DNA of 12,090 nucleotides, taken from positions 1-12,090 of the forward strand of contig CAAGML010000109.1 in the NCBI GenBank assembly GCA_900771035.1, read 5' to 3'. The notes under the pieces are model-generated. The model was given only the letters and a program-made list of their open reading frames with translations. It did not search any database and was not told the DNA's origin. The translations under genes and the position numbers were made by a program. This DNA comes from Bacteroidales bacterium. GTDB taxonomy: Bacteria > Bacteroidota > Bacteroidia > Bacteroidales > Paludibacteraceae. The stretch's first letter is position 1; every line of letters begins with the position of its first letter. This document shows, piece after piece, positions 8,436 to 12,090 of the stretch.

Positions 8436-9647
8436 TCACTTGAGTCCCATTCTGTTGGAAATGTCGGAAGGGATGGCTTTTTTGTTGACAACGATGTTGA
8501 TGGTCTTGTAGCGGACGAAAGCCTTTGAGACGTACCAAATGCCGTCGTATTTTCCGGCTTTGCCCCAAGAGTTCTTGACCATATAATACTCTTTGCCGTT
8601 CTGGTCGCGTGCGATGCCGTAGATGAGCATTCCGTGGTCGTCGGTGGTCTCGTAGTTGTCGAAACCCTGCTGGCGGAGGAGTTGGGTGATTTCGCGTTCA
8701 GGGAGAGGTTTCGAGGTGAGTTGCTTGCGAGTGTCGGCTTTAGGGAGTTTGAGCCAGTGAGCCATGTCAGAGCCGAGTTCCTGCACGCTGAGGGCTGCGT
8801 CAGGCACGACGGCGATACCGTCGCGGGTGAAACCGTCCTCGGAGACATCGGCACCCCAAGCGACGGTGTAGCCGTTGTTCAAAGCATTGTCGATGATGTC
8901 CATAAACTCGTTGAGAGGCACATTATATGAAAGAGAGTGACGCCAGTTGTCCTCGATTTCGATGGCGAACTGCGAATAAAATGGGTGGTGAGTGAACGAA
9001 GTTATTGAGACAAAGTCGTCAGGGTTGAGACCGAGATACTGCTGGAAAGACTGCGGGGTGTAATTTTTGCCTTCATACTCGAAAACCTCTGGGCATTTGC
9101 CAAGGTAGGCGTCATAGATTCCACGGAAAGCGACTTTCCACGAAGGTGTGAGGCGTGTCATATTGCCGTTGACGATGGCGTTGAGGAATGCACGTGAGAC
9201 AGCGTCAAGTTCCTTGTGTACAGGCAGTGTGTCCTGTGGATATTCGCCGTACATTATGCCGGGCATTGCGGATTGAGGTACGATACCATGGTTGCGCAGA
9301 AGGGCTATACCGTCAGCGAAGGCACCGCCAGGAGCGAAAGTGGCATTGCCGTGAAGGCGGACAAACAATTCGGCACGTTCGCACATGGAATTGCTGACGA
9401 GGTACATTTCGGAAAGGTCAACGGTGAGACCCTTCTCGCGGAGGATTTCAGCCTCGAAGAAAGCCATCGTGGAGAAAGACCAACAGGTGGACGAACGGTG
9501 CTGGTCCTTGATGGAAGTGATAGGGATTTGCTTGACAGTTGTGAAGACAAAGCCTTCATCTTCAGGTTTTTGTTCGGTTTTGTCGTCTTGAGCTGAGACT
9601 GTGGCGGCAACGAAAAGCGCAGCCATCAAAAAGAAAAATTTTTTCAT
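8436..9647 (-). CDS. Exported C1-family cysteine peptidase (bleomycin hydrolase/PepC-like)
   Basis: This is a papain-fold peptidase of 403 residues, best matching the C1B (bleomycin hydrolase, aminopeptidase C) type by its insertions and overall size. Catalytic residues are all visible: Gln49 and Cys55 in DQHRSSTCWSFST, His338 in DDHGMLIYGI, and Asn359 in VKNSWG. Residues 1-20 form a signal peptide (KKFFFLMAALFVAATVSAQ), so the protein is exported, whereas classical PepC and bleomycin hydrolase are cytoplasmic. I chose the ATG at 9647-9645. The frame is open to a TTG at 9677, but that TTG lies inside the -7 promoter element and the extra ten residues would precede the signal peptide. It is the first gene of the minus-strand group, ahead of tex and the M20 dipeptidase. 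There is no obvious propeptide of papain type. Aminopeptidase versus endopeptidase activity is not decided by what I can see. Confidence 0.9.
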   Translation of the reverse strand: MKKFFFLMAALFVAATVSAQDDKTEQKPEDEGFVFTTVKQIPITSIKDQHRSSTCWSFSTMAFFEAEILREKGLTVDLSEMYLVSNSMCERAELFVRLHGNATFAPGGAFADGIALLRNHGIVPQSAMPGIMYGEYPQDTLPVHKELDAVSRAFLNAIVNGNMTRLTPSWKVAFRGIYDAYLGKCPEVFEYEGKNYTPQSFQQYLGLNPDDFVSITSFTHHPFYSQFAIEIEDNWRHSLSYNVPLNEFMDIIDNALNNGYTVAWGADVSEDGFTRDGIAVVPDAALSVQELGSDMAHWLKLPKADTRKQLTSKPLPEREITQLLRQQGFDNYETTDDHGMLIYGIARDQNGKEYYMVKNSWGKAGKYDGIWYVSKAFVRYKTINIVVNKKAIPSDISNRMGLK

Positions 9648-9674
9648 ATCGTATGTTGTTTTGTTATTCGGGTG

Positions 9675-9705
9675 CAAAGGTACGAATAAAAATTGAAACG
9701 AGCAA
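9675..9705 (-). promoter_or_regulatory. Bacteroidetes-type promoter for the C1-tex-M20 operon
   Basis: On the minus strand, TTG at 9705-9703 is followed after 20 bases by TACCTTTG at 9682-9675, a full match to the Bacteroidetes -7 consensus TAnnTTTG with usual spacing. Transcription should start near 9669, leaving a leader of about 20 bases before the ATG at 9647. This placement argues against the upstream TTG start at 9677. Confidence 0.85.
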
Positions 9706-9727
9706 GGATTTGAGGGAAAACCTTGCT
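9701..9727. repeat. Inverted repeat over the -33 element, possible operator
   Basis: AGCAAGG at 9701-9707 is repeated inverted as CCTTGCT at 9721-9727, with 13 bases between. The left arm covers the -33 TTG of the minus-strand promoter. A repressor or activator site is possible, but no regulator gene is nearby and the repeat could be chance. Confidence 0.35.
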
Positions 9728-9791
9728 TGCCTTATAGGTTGGGTCGGTGATTTAACATTTAAGGGCTACAGGTACCCCCAAGTTTTTAGGT

Positions 9792-9814
9792 GAAATTATT
9801 GAAATTATTGAAAT
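9792..9814. repeat. Short tandem repeat of GAAATTATT
   Basis: The nine-base unit GAAATTATT is present twice in full (9792-9800, 9801-9809) and then in part (9810-9814). It lies in non-coding A/T-rich sequence 14 bases before the left arm of the 11-base inverted repeat. No function is evident. Confidence 0.6.
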
Positions 9815-9828
9815 CGGGATGATTTTAT

Positions 9829-10027
9829 GCTCTATAACGAATTGAGTGGGTTGAAACAATGTATATTCACAGAATTGGATTCTCCCCACCACCTGCCCCC
9901 TCCCCAAGAGGGGGAATACCGTATAGGTAATACCTTGTTACCCAGGGTTTACACCCTGAGCTGATTTATGTCGCGCCTACGGCGCTTTGAGTTGTGTGCA
10001 AAGTTACCACACGAAACGTTATAGAGC
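9829..10027. repeat. About 200-base segment bounded by perfect 11-base inverted repeats (MITE-like)
   Basis: GCTCTATAACG at 9829-9839 recurs inverted as CGTTATAGAGC at 10017-10027. The enclosed 177 bases have no gene but hold three compact palindromes. Small size, terminal inverted repeats and no coding content would fit a miniature transposable element moved by an enzyme encoded elsewhere. I do not find a clear target-site duplication (left flank ends GATTTTAT, right flank begins TGTTTTTTAAT), which weakens that reading. The segment lies between two divergent promoters, the minus-strand operon's and the structured RNA's. Confidence 0.45.
9896..9985. repeat. Cluster of three intergenic palindromes (REP-like)
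   Basis: Three short hairpins stand close together: CCCCCTC/GAGGGGG (9896-9902 with 9908-9914), CAGGGT/ACCCTG (9943-9948 with 9953-9958, loop TTAC) and GCGCC/GGCGC (9973-9977 with 9981-9985, loop TAC). From memory, sequences of the type CCCAGGGTTTACACCCTG and CGCGCCTACGGCGCTTT resemble intergenic repeats scattered in Bacteroidetes genomes. The palindromes are seen directly; that they are members of a dispersed family is not tested. None has a long T-run, so they are not obvious terminators. Confidence 0.6.
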
Positions 10028-10068
10028 TGTTTTTTAATATGTCCATTACAAATAATTTCAGAATCATT

Positions 10069-10098
10069 TTGCCAATACAAAAATAATTCGTACCTTTG
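10069..10098 (+). promoter_or_regulatory. Strong Bacteroidetes-type promoter of the structured RNA
   Basis: TTG at 10069-10071 (within TTTTG) is followed after 19 bases by TACCTTTG at 10091-10098, the full -7 consensus of this phylum at standard spacing. Transcription should begin near 10103-10105. The first long open frame downstream on this strand begins 500 bases away, so the promoter probably serves the RNA at 10103-10371. Confidence 0.85.
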
Positions 10099-10102
10099 CA
10101 GC

Positions 10103-10371
10103 CGCAAACCTGCGCCAGTGGGATGTCTCATTCGGGGTAGGGGAGCAGACATATTATTAGGCGTTTATTGACGCTTGTTTCGGTTAACTGAAATCTGGTA
10201 AATTTTTGTTCCATCAGAGACAAGATGTTCAATGGATGCCTGCGGAGTATGTGTTTTCATGCACCTTTCATAGTGCTGTAATACATATCGGCGCAGGCTA
10301 CGTTGTCATTCTTATGGAACAGGTTTACCAGAACCTCAGTTAAGAGAATGATAATGGTGGACTGCGTTTTT
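10103..10371 (+). ncRNA. Highly structured non-coding RNA, family not identified (6S-like rod possible)
   Basis: The segment starts just after a consensus promoter and ends in a run of five Ts (10367-10371). Seven nested helices can be drawn on one rod: 10184-10191/10336-10343 (8 pairs), 10194-10202/10324-10332 (9), 10208-10214/10314-10320 (7), 10219-10223/10303-10307 (5), 10238-10244/10292-10298 (7), 10248-10252/10283-10287 (5) and 10261-10264/10273-10276 (4), all Watson-Crick. The 5' part adds two local hairpins, 10123-10128/10147-10152 and 10159-10164/10171-10176 (one G-U pair). The 3' end (ACTGCG, 10361-10366) can pair near the 5' end with 10113-10114 plus 10116-10119, one C bulged, or CGCA at 10103-10106 can pair with TGCG at 10363-10366. 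No tmRNA, RNase P or SRP RNA signature motif is visible. A long rod with internal loops recalls 6S RNA, but the length exceeds the usual 180-200 bases. There is no reverse transcriptase nearby to support a retron. End points are approximate. Confidence 0.72.
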
Positions 10372-10423
10372 CGTTTATATACACAATCCACAACATATAA
10401 TCGGTTTTTTGTAACAATGACAT

Positions 10424-10443
10424 TAATAACTAATAATAACTAA
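10424..10443. repeat. Tandem duplication of TAATAACTAA
   Basis: TAATAACTAA occurs twice without a gap, at 10424-10433 and 10434-10443, in an A/T-rich stretch between the structured RNA and the promoter of the next gene pair. It could act as an A/T-rich upstream promoter element or be slippage; nothing in the sequence decides. Confidence 0.55.
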
Positions 10444-10453
10444 AAAAACAAGA

Positions 10454-10482
10454 TTTGCCTATGAGATGAAGCTGTACATTTG
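10454..10482 (+). promoter_or_regulatory. Possible promoter of the PEGA/jelly-roll gene pair
   Basis: TTTG at 10454-10457 is followed after 17 bases by TACATTTG at 10475-10482, which matches TAnnTTTG. Spacing is about two bases shorter than usual, so it is weaker evidence than the other two promoters. A start near 10488 would give a leader of about 125 bases before the ATG at 10613. Confidence 0.55.
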
Positions 10483-10487
10483 TATGC

Positions 10488-10612
10488 ACACTATAGAGTC
10501 GTGTTCAAAGTTTGCTCCACACTAATGTGTGTATGCCTTAATTGTTTTGAGGAGCATACGGAGTATCCGAAAAGCCGAAAAGTGAGTAGGAAAATTAATT
10601 TTTTGTATTACA
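10488..10612 (+). promoter_or_regulatory. Structured 5' leader with alternative hairpins
   Basis: If transcription starts near 10488, the leader contains CACAC/GTGTG (10518-10522 with 10527-10531) and GTATGC/GCATAC (10531-10536 with 10554-10559), which share base 10531 and so cannot both form fully. A direct repeat CCGAAAAG follows at 10567-10574 and 10575-10582. The start codon is preceded by A/T-rich sequence without a Shine-Dalgarno site. The leader may be regulatory, but no known riboswitch is recognised. Confidence 0.35.
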
Positions 10613-11296
10613 ATGAAAAAAGTTCTTATTTTATTTGCCCTCATGGCGGTGAGTTCAGTCGTAATGGGACTGAATAAAAACACAAAAACCATCCATGTAA
10701 CCCCAGACAATGCTGCTATTTTTATAAATGGCAGCGAAGTTGGAAGTGGTGCATATTCATACAAATTTGACAGGAATACAGATTTCATCATTGTGAAATT
10801 CAAAGCACCAGGTTACATCGAGAGATCTGTTCGCTTACTGAAGACCGATCCACGACAAACTGTTTCTTATACATTACGTTTAGATGAAGCAATGCAGCAA
10901 TCTTTAGGAAGCAGTGATGGTGTTGATATGGCAAACAAGTGGATGACTGTTACATGTAAGAAAGGCATGACAGAGGATGTTGTTTGGCGTCGCCTAATGA
11001 GTGTTGCAATAGATAACTTTGAAAATTTTGAGGTTAAGGACAAGTCTGCTGGATGGATAAAAACAGCTTGGAAGGATACTCATTTTGAGAGTGGCCAAAC
11101 AGTAAGGACACGCTTGGAAGTTCGTATTACTGCTGGAGGCGAAGATGATGAGATTTCGTATAAAGTTAGGTTGTCATCTGAAATCAATATGGATCCAGAT
11201 TGCTTTGGTGAGCAATGCTTCGAGAAATACGCACGTGTATTGCGAAAATTCTATGATGTACTCAATGATTTACAGAACTCTTTAGGATCTAATTGA
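10613..11296 (+). CDS. Exported protein with PEGA-like N-terminal domain, function unknown
   Basis: This 227-residue protein begins with a signal peptide (residues 1-19, KKVLILFALMAVSSVVMG). Residues 26-91 look like a PEGA-type beta domain: TIHVTPDNAAIFINGSEVGS, then hydrophobic strands, FKAPGYIERSVRL and a closing strand YTLRL. PEGA domains are usually found in exported or surface proteins and are thought to be structural or binding modules. Residues 110-227 form a second, unrecognised alpha/beta domain (VVWRRLMSVAIDNFENFEV, then GWIKTAW, paired strands TRLEVRIT and ISYKVRLS, and a C-terminal helix YARVLRKFYDVLNDLQ). Its layout loosely recalls the helix-grip fold of lipoproteins such as BamC, but I have no motif to support that. 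There is no lipobox cysteine, so it is probably periplasmic. It is visibly more A/T-rich than the genes upstream. The next gene starts 2 bases after its stop, so the two are one operon. Confidence 0.82.
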   Translation: MKKVLILFALMAVSSVVMGLNKNTKTIHVTPDNAAIFINGSEVGSGAYSYKFDRNTDFIIVKFKAPGYIERSVRLLKTDPRQTVSYTLRLDEAMQQSLGSSDGVDMANKWMTVTCKKGMTEDVVWRRLMSVAIDNFENFEVKDKSAGWIKTAWKDTHFESGQTVRTRLEVRITAGGEDDEISYKVRLSSEINMDPDCFGEQCFEKYARVLRKFYDVLNDLQNSLGSN

Positions 11297-11298
11297 TT

Positions 11299-11931
11299 AT
11301 GAAAAAATTAGTTATATTGGTGGCTATTGTGTGCTTCAGTACACTTGTTCAAGCTCAGGTCAAAGTTGAGACCTTTGACAGTAACAAATGGCAATGGGTA
11401 GAAAGGTCTTCAAAGAAGAATAGTGTTGTAATCAACGATGGCGTAATGATTTTGACGACTTCGAAAATTGATGATGATGCTGATGTATGGCATAAAATTG
11501 CACATACTTTTGGCCGTGTCCCAATGCGTGCAAAAGACAATTATAAGTTGACCGTTAAAGCGATTTTGCCAACGAATTGGACTATTTGGAATTTTTATTT
11601 TAACGTTACTAAGAACTGTCTTCAAATGGAAGAAGGCGAAACGGAATTTGGAGGATGGGCTTTGTCGTTTATAGGTAATAAATATATGTTAATTGTTAGT
11701 GATGGAGTACACAATGGAAAATTGCCAGTAAAATTCCAAAAGAAAAACCAACCAATTGAAATCGTTCTAACCAAAAGAGGGGACACTGCTATTATTGAAA
11801 TCAATGGAATGGAGATTTTCAATGATAAATGTGTTTTGTCAGAGCCATGTATTGGATTTTGCAGTGCTTCTCCAAAACAATCGCTCATCATCGAAGAGGT
11901 TAGTGTAGAACAAGCCGCAGAGGATGATTGA
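11299..11931 (+). CDS. Exported LamG/concanavalin-like jelly-roll protein, function unknown
   Basis: I take the ATG at 11299, giving 210 residues. An in-frame TTG at 11293 overlaps the previous stop but would put two extra residues before a normal signal peptide. Residues 1-20 are that signal peptide (KKLVILVAIVCFSTLVQAQ). The rest reads as a beta-sandwich of the LamG or DUF1080-like kind: an opening TFDSNKWQWVERS, INDGVMILTTSK, a central WTIWNFYFNVTKNCL, a WALSFIGNKYMLIVSDG strand pair, IEIVLTKRGDTAIIEINGME, and a closing strand SLIIEEVSVEQ. Such domains usually bind carbohydrate or mediate contacts, and some act as glycosidases; no catalytic residues are recognised here. Four cysteines in the mature part could form disulphides in the periplasm. 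It is the second gene of a two-gene operon and is followed by a strong hairpin terminator. Fold assignment is from pattern only. Confidence 0.82.
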   Translation: MKKLVILVAIVCFSTLVQAQVKVETFDSNKWQWVERSSKKNSVVINDGVMILTTSKIDDDADVWHKIAHTFGRVPMRAKDNYKLTVKAILPTNWTIWNFYFNVTKNCLQMEEGETEFGGWALSFIGNKYMLIVSDGVHNGKLPVKFQKKNQPIEIVLTKRGDTAIIEINGMEIFNDKCVLSEPCIGFCSASPKQSLIIEEVSVEQAAEDD

Positions 11932-11954
11932 TTTTCCTTTTTAGATACATTCGG

Positions 11955-11989
11955 ATTGGGCGGATTGCAATAGCAGTTCGCCCAATTTT
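11955..11989 (+). terminator. Intrinsic terminator after the jelly-roll gene
   Basis: ATTGGGCG at 11955-11962 pairs with CGCCCAAT at 11979-11986. The stem continues inward through a G-U pair and ATTGC/GCAGT (11964-11968 with 11973-11977), giving about 14 pairs and a four-base loop AATA. A short T-run (11986-11989) follows. It begins 23 bases after the stop of the last gene. Confidence 0.85.
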
Positions 11990-12090
11990 GTGGAAAATAA
12001 TTCAAATTCACTGGTGTCCACTAACAAATGTTAATTTGGTTCGTAACATATTGTGACCTAAAAAAATATTCGATAAAATGCACTCGGAAG

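Noticed and set aside
9999..10006. TAACTTTG on the minus strand, a match to the -7 promoter consensus
   Set aside because: There is no TTG or TTTG at the required distance upstream, and no gene is read from it within a reasonable distance before the operon promoter.
9949..10152. Open frame of 67 codons on the minus strand across the palindromes and the promoter of the structured RNA
   Set aside because: It runs through hairpins and a consensus promoter, has no family resemblance and no start context, and is explained as a chance frame in non-coding sequence.
10103..10371. Retron msr-msd RNA
   Set aside because: Long inverted pairing is present, but no reverse transcriptase is encoded within the window and the downstream genes are PEGA and jelly-roll proteins.
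10522..10803. Open frame of 93 codons on the minus strand overlapping the start of the PEGA gene
   Set aside because: It is the shadow of the signal-peptide and PEGA-coding region, whose own frame has a proper start, signal peptide and domain pattern.
12031..12038. TTAATTTG near the right edge, a near match to a promoter
   Set aside because: The second base of the consensus (A) is not matched, no -33 element lies at the right distance, and no start of a gene is visible in the remaining bases.
1..12090. CRISPR array, tRNA or rRNA genes, or an insertion sequence with transposase
   Set aside because: I looked for regularly spaced repeats, cloverleaf arms with a CCA-side stem, and transposase-like frames and found none.

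Overview
The window looks like chromosome from a member of the Bacteroidales, probably Prevotella-like. Evidence: promoters of the Bacteroidetes type (TTG or TTTG, about 19-20 bases, then TAnnTTTG) at three sites, two of them strong; A/T-rich start regions without Shine-Dalgarno sequences; a TamL/BamA-like outer-membrane protein; and intergenic palindromes that resemble elements I recall as common in this phylum. The genus is an inference from general look, not from a search.

Layout. (1) 1-4886, plus strand: the 3' part of an Omp85-family outer-membrane beta-barrel gene, then an exported C69 dipeptidase and an exported M3 (Dcp-like) metallopeptidase, with gaps of 26 and 18 bases, so probably co-transcribed. 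(2) 4903-4942: a hairpin with A- and T-tracts on its two sides, which can end transcription from both directions. (3) 4964-9647, minus strand: an apparent three-gene operon, read from right to left, of an exported C1 (bleomycin-hydrolase-like) cysteine peptidase, the RNA-binding protein Tex, and a cytoplasmic M20 dipeptidase, with gaps of 27 and 10 bases. Its promoter is at 9675-9705. (4) 9683-10612: about 930 bases with no convincing protein gene. They hold an inverted repeat over the promoter's -33 element, a short tandem repeat, a roughly 200-base segment bounded by 11-base inverted repeats with palindromes inside, and a strong promoter driving a highly structured RNA of about 270 bases. 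A second, weaker promoter and a leader with hairpins follow. (5) 10613-11931, plus strand: two visibly A/T-rich genes 2 bases apart for exported proteins of unknown function, one with a PEGA-like domain and one resembling a LamG/concanavalin-like jelly roll, ended by a strong hairpin terminator at 11955-11989. I see no gene in the last 100 bases.

How they fit together. Four of the eight protein genes are peptidases. Three carry export signals and one is cytoplasmic, which fits stepwise breakdown of peptides in the periplasm and then dipeptides in the cytoplasm. The structured RNA at about 10103-10371 is the least explained and most interesting item. I can see its promoter, seven nested helices and a T-run at its end, but I cannot place it in a known RNA family from memory. 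The neighbouring A/T-rich pair of secreted proteins may be a later acquisition.
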